From positions 8,184,001-8,248,000 of the forward strand of contig NC_091967.1 of the NCBI RefSeq assembly GCF_036711975.1: a DNA stretch of 64,000 nucleotides, read 5' to 3'. Below the pieces are notes generated by a model. It saw only the letters and a list, made by a program, of their open reading frames with translations, was not told where the DNA came from and made no database searches. Below, one piece after another: positions 37,237 to 50,200 of this stretch; positions within the stretch are counted from its first letter, which is position 1, and the number at the start of each line of letters is the position of its first letter. The stretch is from Onthophagus taurus (taxonomy: Eukaryota > Arthropoda > Insecta > Coleoptera > Scarabaeidae). The translations under genes and the position numbers were made by a program.

Positions 37237-39789
37237 GCTGACGTCACCAACGGGCCTTCGCGCTGCACTTATTCCCAGGATGTAGCAGTTTTTTTAGATT
37301 ATATCGTCGTTGTCCTTACATTTAATTATCATGTTTAAACAACATAAAAAGTATTATTTTTATAAGAAATAAAAACCACTTTAACATTTCGTAATGTTTG
37401 CTTTATTGTTTCTACAATTATAATAACATTGGCCTATCAACAATCGATCCTAAAAAGTTTAAAATTAAAAATTAAATGACTAGTACAATACAATCTTTTT
37501 TATCGTTCAATCAAGTCATCGCTTTTATTATTTCTAAATTTTTTTCTTTTCAAAGATTTTTCTTTAATAATTATTAATATTAACATTGGTAAATACATTA
37601 CTAGCCGATTATTATAAAACTATATACATCACTAAGCTCTTACTGCTGCCAAATATGTATTAATTTTTTTCATAATAATAATAATAATCAATACAAGTAT
37701 TTTGTATAATCGATTCTTTACAAACATGATTTTGCACAATCATAAATATTTTTTTTATGTGACATCATGATAGATTGAAATTCAATAAAACAATTTCGAA
37801 TTCACTATTATTATTATTAACTATTTTCTTTTAATTTAAATATAATTTAAATAGTAGTAGTGACATCTGGTTGGTTTTTATTTACACAACCCGACAACGA
37901 ATTAAATGAGTATTAATTTCTTTTATTTTGTTGTTGTTTTATTTCTCATGGTGACTTGATTTAATTTTTTTTTTGGCAAATTTAAAAGTATTTTTCTAAT
38001 ATAATACATAATTATTATTTTATTATATTATTTTTTTTATAATTTTCAATGGTGTTTTCATTTCATTTCTTACTTACAAGTTTTTTTGCATTATTATAGT
38101 ACTAACTACAACAATTATTAAGCACAACAATTTCTTGTATTTCTTTTTTATCACCGATTATTTCGAGTCTAATTCTAAAAAAAGAAAAATCGAGCACGCT
38201 TATTTTTTTCAAATTTTTTGCCACTTTTTCAGTTTTTTTTTCTAAACATACAGGGGTGTTTCTGTAAGTCGTGGTATAATTTTAATCACAACTACTACAG
38301 TAAAAATGATGACGATGCGTGTAAAAATTTTTGGTCTTAATCCATAAATGGCTAAGATTTTCTTAAATATTTTCAATACGGTTTGCCTTAAAAAGATAAA
38401 ATTTGGCAAACAGTACAATGTTTTCATCAGATCATTTTTTATGTTATAATAATGTTATACAAAGTGTTCACAAAGGTTATTTATTTAAAACTTTTTTATT
38501 ATGTCGTGAACCCTTAAATTGAAGGCTTTTTAGACATTTATGGGTTTAGATCATTGTGACTTTAGTACTTGTGATTAAAATTATGCCACCCTGTATTTAT
38601 TCTTAAATTTGTTTGTTTTTTGTGGTATCGAAAAAAAGAACGATCTAAACAACTGATTTTGGAATGTTTTGTTTTTTTTTGATTGTATTTTTTGGTTTTC
38701 GATTTCAATAACAATTTTATTAACAAAATGAATTTGTTTAAAACATTATTCTCATATATTTTTTTTGTTTATAAAAATCAGAGCCGTTTTGATTTTATTA
38801 TAGTTAACATCTAATAGCGAGACATCTAAAAACATCAAGTTCACATTGAAATATATATTTGTATTTTATATATATATTTTTTTTAAATATATAGATTAAT
38901 TTTTTTTCTTGATTACGTTAAAGACATTTAACATCTTGAATAAATGGCTTAACACTAAAAAATACATGCACATTTATAACTTTTTTTTTAATATAATTTA
39001 ATTAATTTTTTTTTGGTCCGATTTTTTTTTCTTTTTGTAAAAGCTGCACCGCATTTACAAAAATTTCGGAATTTATTTTTTCTCCTCGAATTAAGTATTA
39101 TATCCTTAAATACTAAAAAAAGCCAACTACATACACATAAAAAAGATTAGTTTTTATTTTTTAAGTATATATGTATATAAACGTGTTATTAATAATACTT
39201 TTTTTTGGTTACTTATTCATTATTAAGTATTTTTAAAACGACCCTGATTTAAATTTTTTTTAAATCCCGATTAAATTCAAAATTTTTCAGTATTTATCGT
39301 GGTGAAGGCAACTTTTCAAAATTTCGTCGATAGATGGCTCCAACCAAGGGCTCAGATTTAGTAAGCCAACTTAAATCAACTCGTTCGAATGGTTGCCTAC
39401 ACAACATTACTTTTAAAATTTTTAAAAATTAACCGGAAAAATAAATAATTCTTTTTTCTATGGAAAATCTTTAATTTTGTGCTATTCAAATACTTTTTTG
39501 TTAATAAAATTGTTTTATATTTTCATAAATGTGATGTTATGTGTTAAACTTATCATTAAATTTTGAGATATGGCTGAGAATCTCGATGAAGTTTATTTAA
39601 AAAAAAAATAATTTCTACAATTCCAAGAATTTTTTAAAGAAAAATGTGTGTTATGATGTTATTAATGGTATATTTAAATATCTGGAGAGTACATACTTAT
39701 TAATAATACAAACTGTACCTATGTACTGTATACAAAAGTGCACAAAGTTTAATGTCTCAAAAAAGGGACAGAAAGGACTGTTGAGAAGG
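37237..39789. other. AT-rich intergenic region between CREB and RGS7-like genes
   Basis: A perfect TGACGTCA at 37239-37246 lies at the left edge. The rest is poly-T/poly-A rich, apart from the MITE at 38251-38593. No gene was recognised on either strand. Confidence 0.35.
38251..38593. mobile_element. MITE with TA-flanked CAGGGGTG/CAGGGTGG ends
   Basis: The left arm is CAGGGGTGTTTCTGTAAGTC followed by GTGGTATAATTTTAATCACAA. The right arm inverted reads CAGGGTGGCATAATTTTAAT followed by CACAAGTACT. The arms match after allowing a ~15-base insertion near the left tip. Both ends abut TA. Confidence 0.65.
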
Positions 39790-39990
39790 GACAAAACGAT
39801 TAAGATCTTTACAGACAGTCGGACCATCCTAAAGGCAAGTCAGGCTTACATGTGTGAATCAACACTGAATTAAAGAGAGAAGCTGGCCAAACAGGACACC
39901 CTTTATTGGACCCCCAAACCCGGCATAGAGCTTTTTTGCCTCAGCAAAGGGAGGCATAACATCCCTAAACTACCATCTCTTCAATATTGG
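39790..39990 (+). mobile_element. LINE RNase H-domain remnant
   Basis: The reading IKIFTDSRTILKASQAY matches the TDSQxALKAL core of RNase H in non-LTR retrotransposons. After a frameshift it is followed by REKLAKQDTLYWTPKPGIEL, the usual A-K-x-G...G-P-E-P-x-x-G segment of the same domain. Frames are broken; inactive. Confidence 0.55.
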
Positions 39991-41258
39991 ATAAGTTGAG
40001 AATCAAACTTGTTGCAACGACAAGTCAGATCTAAGTAAGATATAAAATTTTCGGGAAGGTGTGCCTGACACTTACTGACATAAAGGAACAAGATTTTGGA
40101 GCAATACAAAGATCTGTCCTAAAAAATTTCATGTTTTGATGTTCTACATTACGCTTGTGTCAATATAACTGAATTTGTGTTCGTCTACGTCGAGCAGCTC
40201 CATGTGCAGACGGGCTTGCTTGCTTTGAACCCAATTCTGTCGCGCAAAATTTGGATATACCAAAAACAAACCAAAAGAAAAAACCAGACAGAATTTTTTA
40301 CTACAGCATAAAGCTGGAATTGGAGAACCAGAATCAACAAGCCATATTCAACGCATCGATGACAAATAATGACCATTAGTTTTTTTCCTATAATATTATT
40401 AATATTGCCTGCTTTATTGCGTAGCTGATTTATTATGGAAGTAATCAAATGGTACAGAAAAAGACTTAAAATTTGTACATTTGAGACACAATGTTGGCAA
40501 TTTCACTTCTGGGTCTCTAGAAAATAACCTAAAAGAGATTTTGTTGGCAACACGAAAAGCAGTCAACATGTTAAAACCCTAGTTGGTAATGTAGTGCCTC
40601 GGCTACAAAAGACCTAGACCTATATAATGTCTATTATGTTGATTAAATACGTTAAACTTCATTTTAAAGTGTCATATAATCTCCAGTTATTTAAATATAA
40701 TCACGATGTATGATAAAAAAAATTTTTCACAATCGTTTTATATCTGATATTGTTTATTAATACTTATAATTAGTGAATGTATTAGATTTTGTGGTACTAT
40801 GGATCTTCGTATCATTTTATTCATAAGGATAAAAATGTATTGAAATACTTTTCGGTTATTTAATTGAATATGTTAAATTGGTGGAGATTTATTTAAGATT
40901 TGATTGTAATTTATTTAGGAACATTAAAAGATGCAGGTACCATAATCTAATAAACTCATTTAATCAATTATAAGTATCCATAAAAAAACATTTTTTTTAA
41001 ATTAAATATATAATGTATTTCAGATTTTGGTGTAGCAAGACTCGCACTTTGTAGAACTTTAAAAATAAATTAAAAAGTTTGAATTAAACTCAACTTATTT
41101 TAAAGTTTTGATTTAATTTTAAATGTTGAAATCTTGTTATAAAAAAAATGAAACGTCCAGTATATATTTTTTGTATACATTTTTTAGTGGCATTTTTTGT
41201 GGGGTTTTCTTGGTTTTATTTAATTATTTTTCTAAATATCTTTTTTTAAGTAGACATT
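39991..41258. other. Intergenic sequence and RGS7-like 3' UTR
   Basis: No gene was recognised. The left part may be further LINE debris. The right part, up to 41258, should contain the 3' UTR of the minus-strand RGS gene. Confidence 0.35.
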
Positions 41259-44200
41259 TTATAAATAACCGAGTGTGGCATAAGTCTTGACGAACGGGGT
41301 GTCCACTTTGCACGACTCCCTGTGGGGCAACAAAACATGAGGAATTTTAGCGTACGGATTTTTGCGTAAGGTGACTGCCAATTTTCATAATTTTTTTTAA
41401 TCCTTATTAAATGCACCCACCTTACGTTTTTGTTTTTTTTTAACTTAATTTTATTCAATTTTAATTAAAAAAAAACGGTTTATTTTTTGTGATTTTTTTG
41501 GTGTGTTGTGCTAAAGGGAATTATTTTGGTTTAAACTTTTTTGTGCTCGAATACTTAACTTAAAAAAATATATATTTATAAATTAGTGGTTGTGCGAATA
41601 TTTTGCAAAAAAATTTTTTTTGTTACAACACTTACTCATCTTCCCATGGACAAACGTCGTTCGATTTAGCTTCAGCATCTTGGCCATCACCGTCACCGGG
41701 GGTTTCCGGCGCAACTTCACTTATCGGTGATTCACAATCTGGTTCAGCCAAAGGAGCTAATTGTTTACTACTTGAAGTTATTGTTGTTGATAAAGCTCCG
41801 CTTGTACTAGGAATTTCATCGATTAATTCCTCGTAAACTAAAACAACATCGGTCATTTTATTTTTTCCTTTCTCGTTTCTTTCATTTTCATTATTATCAT
41901 CATTATTATCATCGGGTTCTTCAATTTTTGCCTTTTCATTTTCCTTAATCTCTTTATTTTCTTCAATAACAACGTAATTATCGTCCGCCACTGAACTAAC
42001 ACTAATAATAGGAGCATTTGCACCTGTTACAGAGCACGTCTTAACTAGACTATGACTCTTTTTAAATGTTTTTTGCGTAGAAGAAGAAGCAACATTATTA
42101 TTGTCCTTTTCCGTTTCCGTTTGGGGGCACTCATCCGATGAAGAAGCAGCCCTTTTCGGTTGTATACTCGATTCGGATGTTGTAACCGGAAGAGGTGCCG
42201 AAATCGATGCCCTTCTTGTGGCATCAACTACGTAAGATGCCGTCGAAAGTCTTCGTGATGAAGATTGACCGCGACCCCGATTATCACCATCCAAAGTAAA
42301 TTGTTGTTGAATGCCGCATTGTCTTCTTAAACGGTCCGAAACATCGGAAACGATTGCCACGCTTACATCTGATGATGAACTCCCGGAATCTAATTGAATT
42401 GAATTTTTTCGTGATCGCGGTGGTTCCGTTTGTTCCCAAGGACAAACGTCTTCAGATGTAGAAGCACCAGCTATTACGGCTATTGATGGTTTCTTCACCC
42501 TGCGTGAAGATGAGGATTCGGTGTCAGTTTCTTGTTGTTCATCCGCAACTTCGGCCCTAATATACCATTGTTTTTAAAACAATTTTCAATCAATTTTTAT
42601 AAACTTTATATATTGTTATTTTTTTTAGGTTAGGGGTAGTGTTGAGGACGATTGTTGTGCCTTTTAATGGGAATTATGCGCATACAAAGAATTTAACATT
42701 AAATAATTGATTTTTGAAATAATAAAGTTTTTTGTATGTTGAGCCGAAAAAGATTTGAAGTGATCTTTTTAGACTCTTAGAAAAATTAATATTAAAAAAC
42801 TGCAAAAACGAGCTTCTCAAATAATACACATTGAGAAAAAAAATTAATTAAAAAAAATTATGTGCTTTTTCAACATACAAGTATACCACAATTATGGACT
42901 AATATTTCAGATAATCGTGATCATTTTCAGGAAAAAAATGACTAATTAAATTAAATTCGTTTCTGTACCGTTATTGTAACATATATTTTGTAGCTATATT
43001 CTGCTTTATTATAAAGTTATTACAAAAGAAGTGGGTGTCTTTTTACAGAAATTTTTACTAAGAAAATAAAAAATGTGCACAGTTGCTTGTGTAATACTTC
43101 GCGTTCTGTGAGATTATATCCCTAATTCCATGAAAGGTCAGAACATCCATTGCAGGGTTTCCCAACCTTTTTTTCGTGGAGCTTTCCCGGATTATGCCCC
43201 GCTTTAACTTTTTCTTTTGATATACAAAATAATCTCGGCCGACTTCGAAGACGTCATTGTTGGATGGCTGACGATAATTTCTGAAGTAATTTTCTGCGTG
43301 AAATCAGAATCCGAGCTCAGAATTGGACCATCACATGAGGATTTTGAGTTATGTGTAAGAGGCACAATATTACCCAGCATATGGATCAGTTACAGAGGAG
43401 ATGCTAGTCCGAATTTTGTATTGTATTTAACTTTTATGGAATCTCTTTGTTTGTGTTCCATAGATCTTATGCCAGATCGCCTCTTGTGTTGATTATGTGG
43501 CTGATCACGTTGAAGTGACTAGCAATAGTTGGCTAACATGATGGAAACGCTCTTTTCCAGCGTCTTAAGAACACATGATTTACAAGCTAAGTGTGGAGCC
43601 CAAGATTTATCTTGATTAGAACTTGGTATCTTGAAGTAATTTTTTGCTTAGCAAACGTAAATTGACTAACAAAAACTGTCAGGATCATTCAAACACTTTC
43701 CAAAGTTTATTAAAGAAGAAATATCGTGAGAACGGCTGATGAAAACTTGCGAAGAAAATTTGTACAATTTGTTACATAGGTCTATTTCTTATTGTTTTAG
43801 AATAAAGCTAAAAATAAACTTTTTTTTAGTGTCGTCAAAGAAACAAGATATTGAAATTGCAATATCTTCTTTTATATAATAATTTATATTGTAATAAAGC
43901 ATAAAGACCACGACTGTAAAAAGTTTTTGTCATAATTACGGCATACTTTGTAGAAAAATAAAAATATCTACATATTTTTTCTTGTTACTTTCGTGACACA
44001 GCGACTTTCTGTTGGAAGCATGCAATACACGATTAGATTTATGTACACGCTGCCGTTAAAAAAAAAATAAAGCAAAATATTACATTAAAACTGATTCCCC
44101 TAAATATTAAAGTCAAATTGATAAATCTAAATTTGTAAATAAAATAAAATCGAGGCGAGATTACGTTCAAACGTAATAAAAAAGAAGTCAAAAATTAAAA

Positions 44201-47200
44201 TAAAAAGAAAATAAAGAAAGTGTAATGTAAATTATGGGGTTCGTACACATTAAGAAAAACACAAATATCACAAAAAAGAAGGTAAAAAGAGTTGTGATAA
44301 TTATTAGGATTGTGAACAGCCACAAATATCAATATTATTAATAATAAATGTTATTTTTTTTTTAATTGTCTGGCAAGGGTCAAGAGATCACACACCGACG
44401 TACAACACCTAGAAATCGAGATATACAACGGTTTGGCACGCATGAATTTTAGTTAGTGCCAAATGAATGTCCAACTTACGGGCTTTGAAGGTGCGTCAAC
44501 GGAGCTTTGGAGTGGCACGCGAGGTCGCCCCTGAAATATCGTGTCAAGCATGACTTCTAGCTACCCGAAAAAATGATATAATATGACCAAATTCCCCACA
44601 AAAGTTCCATGTATAACATCAATTAAGACATTTCTCCAAAAAAGATTTTACTTAATAAAAAGAGACGTTTGATATAATTGATGTTATAAATTGGTGTGCC
44701 AAGTTAAAAAGAAAATCAAATAAACTAATACATCGGAAATAAAAAATTGATTATAAACCAAAAAGATTGTGTTAAATGTAAAGTTTTACCCCATAAAAAA
44801 AAATTGTTAAGCTCATGCGCGTGCACAAAGAACTATTAATCAATATATAATATCAGTATGATATATAAAGATTTATGGAAATTTATTGGCGATTTATCCA
44901 AAAAGAATTAAAAATCTTTTTCTATTTACCTGTAAGGAATGTCGCTAAGATTACTTTGCGAATGCGAATGTGGCACTCTGGTGTCTCTAACACCGGAAAC
45001 GGCGAGTTCATGAGCTGAACCGGAAAGACTGCGATCGCTACCTCTTCGTTTTGTTAACGCCCCAGCAACCGAACTTCCCGATGGAGTTTGATGTTGGAGA
45101 AGAGCCGCGGGATTTGGAGGTGCCGTTGATGATATTTTCTTTTTCGCCGGGCCAAAACCAAAGAATCTACACCAATAAAACAATTAAAAATAAATAAACA
45201 CATAAATTAATTAAGTTAACCTTTTTCTTTGTAAAGGCTGTTTCCCATTGGCCAATAAATTTTTATAATGTTCCGAACGGATAAAACGCGGATAACAATC
45301 CTTTTTGAGCAGAAGGGTGTAAACGTGATCTTGAGCCGCATCAAATGTAAATCGGGTTGGGTTCTTCATTTCGTGGTGCACTCTTTCCATCGTTTTACCA
45401 TCAATATTGATTTCGCAAGGAGCGCCTGGTGCTAAAAATTCTCTGAAAAAAATTAATTTCTCAAATTATAAAATGAAAAAAAAAAAATTTTATATTAATT
45501 TAGATTTAAATTTAAAAACCCACTCAAAAATATCCTGGACTTTTCGTTGTATTTGCGACTGTGACGATCTTCTTAAATCGTTCACCGCCGTCCAAAACCG
45601 GATGTTCTCATGACTATACTCTTTTCTTAAATAATTCGTAAACTCTTGTATACCGGTCGGATCCCTAACCAATTCTTCCATCGATAAACCCCAACGTTTT
45701 ACTCGTTTTTCTGTTGGTACTTCAACACTAAAAAAAGTAGAAAAATAAGTTTAAAGTTCTTTTATCACTTGGAGATATGATCAATACGAGTCGTTACAGT
45801 TAGCTTTTCTGTGCTGGTTAATGAATGAGTCTGAATGCTAATTTGTACAGTTGGAGTGGAGAAGGCGTTTCTGAAGGCTTTTGTGATTTAAATTACGTGT
45901 CCGATTAGGTTACCAACTATCGAAGTGGGACCAGGAAAACCGAGCAAAGGTCAACTTCGAAACTGTAATTGGCGAATTTCAGTTTCTTTTTACTTGTTGA
46001 AAAACAAAAAATAACAAAATGAGAGAGGTCAAACAATTCGCTAAATAGAATTAGTTAAAAATTTGTACTTCAAAATATACAAGTATTAGTAGTTATTTGA
46101 AAAGTTCCCACTTCAATTTTTGGAAATTTATGAAAAAAATGTCTTATTACACTAAATTTGCAAGATAAAATTGACGTGTACAATTTGCATAAGTAGGTGA
46201 GAGAGGTTACGGAAAGGGAACTGTGAGAAAACTTGAAGATGATGCGGGATAACTGATTATGGGTACGGTAGATATAAAAGAAAATTGGAGAATGTAAATA
46301 GACAACTTTTTTCGACGAAAGAGGGGTTCCATCATCCATTTAGACTGAATTTGAAGCTATTATCATGACAGATGAACACACTCATCCAGAAGAAAAGTTC
46401 CGAGACCAGACGGAATATAGCTGCTTAAAGATAAATCCATTAAATTCTTGACTGACATATTTAATAGTACTGGAAATATCTCAAATGAATGGCTCATCTT
46501 TGAGTTTATATTGTTGCGAAAGAAATAGGGAGCTAAGTGACTACAGAACATTAGCCTTATGAGTCACATCTTTAAGGAATTTAGAAAATTATGAAAAATT
46601 AACCTTACCAAACATTCTTTTCCGAGATGATTGACAGGCGGACACAAAACTGATCTATCCTAACAATCCTTTACGATATAATTGGGGTTTCAAAAGAAAT
46701 CTGACCTATTCTAACATTCCTTGATGCTATACTTGGAGTTTCTTCGCGCTATAATTGGGATTTCAAAGGATAACCGACCTATCCTAACATTCCTTTATGC
46801 TTTAATTGGGATTTCTTCACGCTATAATTGGGGCACAAAAGAAAACCGAGATTCCTTTACGCTATAATTGGGGTTCAAACATGTGGATAATCATCACCCC
46901 AATAGTGTGTATTATGGGAGTTGAACATTCCGTGTAGCATAAAGGTGGCCTCGTCGGTAAAATGGATATATTTTAAAAAATTTGCAGCTCTTGGACTTCT
47001 CATATTCCTTATGTTAATTGTTGGATCTTGATCAACTAAATCCAAAATTTTCAGTGTTCTATCAGAAAGCAAGAACCACCTGCAATCTGATGACTAAACA
47101 AAAGCCACAACATCAGCATTTATATCAAGATCAAACTCATCAGATGTTATGTTTTATCAGTGCTTTTCTATAGAGTGGAATCGTAGACGTTAACCGAGGC

Positions 47201-50200
47201 AACACAAAGAATGAAAATATTTCAAAAACGAGTTGAATCTTTATCTAAAATAATATTAACTCATTTCAAATATTAATTTATATAAGGATATATACAGGTG
47301 ACTTTTTTTCCATGTTTAGTATAGAGAATTTTCGTTATATCGAACGATATAACAAAAAAACGGTTTTTTCGAGATATCTAGTTAGCTATGCATTTTATCC
47401 AAAAAAAAAAAACAAAAAGCTCATTAAATTGAGTTCATGAAACTGCAATTCTGTCCCTATTTAATCGTCTCTCTGTCTCCGCTAGTTTTCGAGATCTCCA
47501 TGCTAAACATGGAAAAAACTCACCCTGTATATAAGATATAAATATAAGGAATATAAATTATATAAGAAAGATCTGTTTGAGTAATTTGAAAAATTCAATC
47601 AATTTTGTTATAATGTAGTGAATTGGAGGGTCAGGTTATTGAGGAAACGGTCCCGACGCGACCTGCATTCACACAATTTCCCCGGTAAAGCCCTTGAGTT
47701 GAAATTTAATGTGTCTCGGAGCTCGAGAATTGCGCGGCGTCTCGTCCACGATCTGGAGCTCGACCCCTTCCGTAATGAAATATTAAAAATACGGTGGGTG
47801 GAATTTTTCGACGATAAAGATATTACGTAAATTACGTTCGTTTATTACGTCAAATAATTTTCAATGAGAAAAATGAATTAAAAAAAAAAACTTACAACGG
47901 AGAGTTTTGTTGCCAATATGTTGCATCTTCCGAAACCCAAGGATTTGAAGGCAACGTGCCAGTAATCATCGGATCATATTCCGTGTACGTTTCCACGTGT
48001 TGCACCATACTTTCCAATGCTTGCGATACTTTTATTCTCGTCCTGGATAAACTTCTTTTTAACATATCAACCTAAAATTAAGAAAAATATTATTAGATCG
48101 ATTTTAAACTTAAAAAAATACTTATAATAATAACACTTATTTACCTCTTTCTTTTTCTTACGATTATTTTGAAAGAATCGATTGATTTTCCCCATTATTC
48201 GCGCGATAAATTTTATTTTTCAACCTTATTTTTTTTATTATTATTATTACAAATAAACGCTCGAATGAATGAAACCTTTGTAAATGAGGAAGAGCTCGGT
48301 TTGTTTCTGAGTCAACACGCGATAAGATTTTTTTAAATAACTGTAAAACAGATCCGGCTTAAGTGTTTAATAAATATTTTGAGATTTTTTTTTTAATATT
48401 TAACAAAAAAAGAAAGACTAAACATGAAAAGTGAGGAAACAGAAGAATCGATGGACGGTAATGAATACTTAGAAGGCATGGACGACGCGGAACATGAAAG
48501 AAAGAAATATGACCCCCCACGGAAGAAGAAGTACTCAAAGCAGTGAAGGTTGAAGAACCATAAAGCACCTGGTATCGACGGCATACCGTCTGAACTTCTG
48601 AGACATGGGGTAAACAAGCTGAAGGACCATATATGTAAGGAAGCACTTAAAACTCCCAAATGACTGAAACATAGGTATAATCGTGTCTATACATAAGATC
48701 AGCTATCTAAAAAGGATGGATGACAGAAAACTCCGAAAGCAAATGTTCTGCTAAACACCTTTTGGATCCCGTAAGAGAGTCAGGCCTAAAAGCAAATATA
48801 AGAACTTTCCACCTGGTCCTAACGCTGGGAATTAGAAACTGGAGGGCAAGGCACGAGATAGAAGAGAGTGAAAGCTGATCCTAAATATTTAAAAAATAAT
48901 GTCTGTTGTTATAAATATTGTAAAAAAACATTTAAAGAAAGATTTTTCGATACGGACCTGTTCGAAACGTTTGCTTCATTGAATTAATTATATTTTAAGG
49001 TGACGTTATTTTGAGGAAGCGTTTCCTGTTTTAACACAATATCATTTTATTGTCTCTTCGAAGAAACTAATCAAATAGATGAACTAATCAAATTTCATCT
49101 AATTTCATTTTGTGTGTTACTTACCTCTCTTTGGCAATCTTCTAGGGCTTTCTTACGTAATTTAGGGCCATTCCTATTTTTAACGGGAACGGGGCATTGT
49201 TCTAACGAACTAACGAAACCAGGCGGAGGTCTGTGGCTCCTCCAATAGGCCCTTTCTTGCGAATCACTCACAACTTTTTCACCTTTTTTCAACATTTTCG
49301 CCGCTTTCGCCTGAAATAAAAGGAAATTTAATAAAAATAATAATTAAATAATGATAAATTACTTTTTTTGATGATTTTCTTATAAAAAAATGTTCGAGTA
49401 CTAATTGTATTTGTTGGAGAAGTGTCGGTTTAGTAACAATCGTTGAGCTATTTTTGTCCATCTCAACCAACAATGGAATTCTTTTTTTGTTACTAAACAT
49501 TAACCATTAAAATACTTAACGTATCGCGTTTTGTTAGTTAAATTTTAAAAAATGTCTTTTTAACATTTACCGTTCCAAAAAAAAATTATTTTATCAGTTT
49601 GAATTGAAAAAACACAAACAAAACAATCTTATCTTGCAACAAACTGACTTTCACTTTCAACTTACTTGTAAGATCAAAGAATTTCTTTTTCTCTGATTCG
49701 GTTTTTGACGCTTTTTAAAAATCTTTTCAATTAACTTCACCATCCTTAATAATCAAGCACCTTTCAACAAACCGTTTGCAAAAATAACTCAAACCAACTT
49801 ATAGTAAAGGTTATTTTCTTATCGTTTTTAAAGAGATAAATGTATTTGTTAGTTTAGATAAAGATATATTTTGTAAGTATTTGCAAAAAAAGTTTTAATG
49901 TTAAATTAATTGATTACATAGTAATCAATTAATGATTAAATACTATCAAATGCTATTTTCTTTCTCAGTGTTAAATTCTGCATCATCCATAGCAAGAACC
50001 AGATCTAAATCTAGATAAAAGGGTTATTTTTCATAATCAGTGGATTTAACTTGCTTCACACACCCTTTGCAGTACTTATATCCCTATTTACTTGTGAAAA
50101 AACATTCATAAAATCAAGGATTAAAATTTATTTGAGGTTATGTACAGTTATGTCAAAGTTTTATTTATTTGTTTTTATCGAATAAAACGTTTTAAACGAT

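Noticed and set aside
43217..43492. 91-codon plus-strand frame next to the hAT-like end
   Set aside because: Could be a decayed transposase tail, but no motif is clear and its position relative to the terminus does not fit.
47618..47830. 70-codon plus-strand frame in the RGS7-like intron, less AT-rich
   Set aside because: No splice signals in phase and no recognised motif; could be a conserved non-coding element but I cannot support it.
48193..48195. N-myristoylation of the MGKINR start
   Set aside because: Gly2 is present, but residue 6 is Arg where Ser/Thr is preferred, so the motif is weak.
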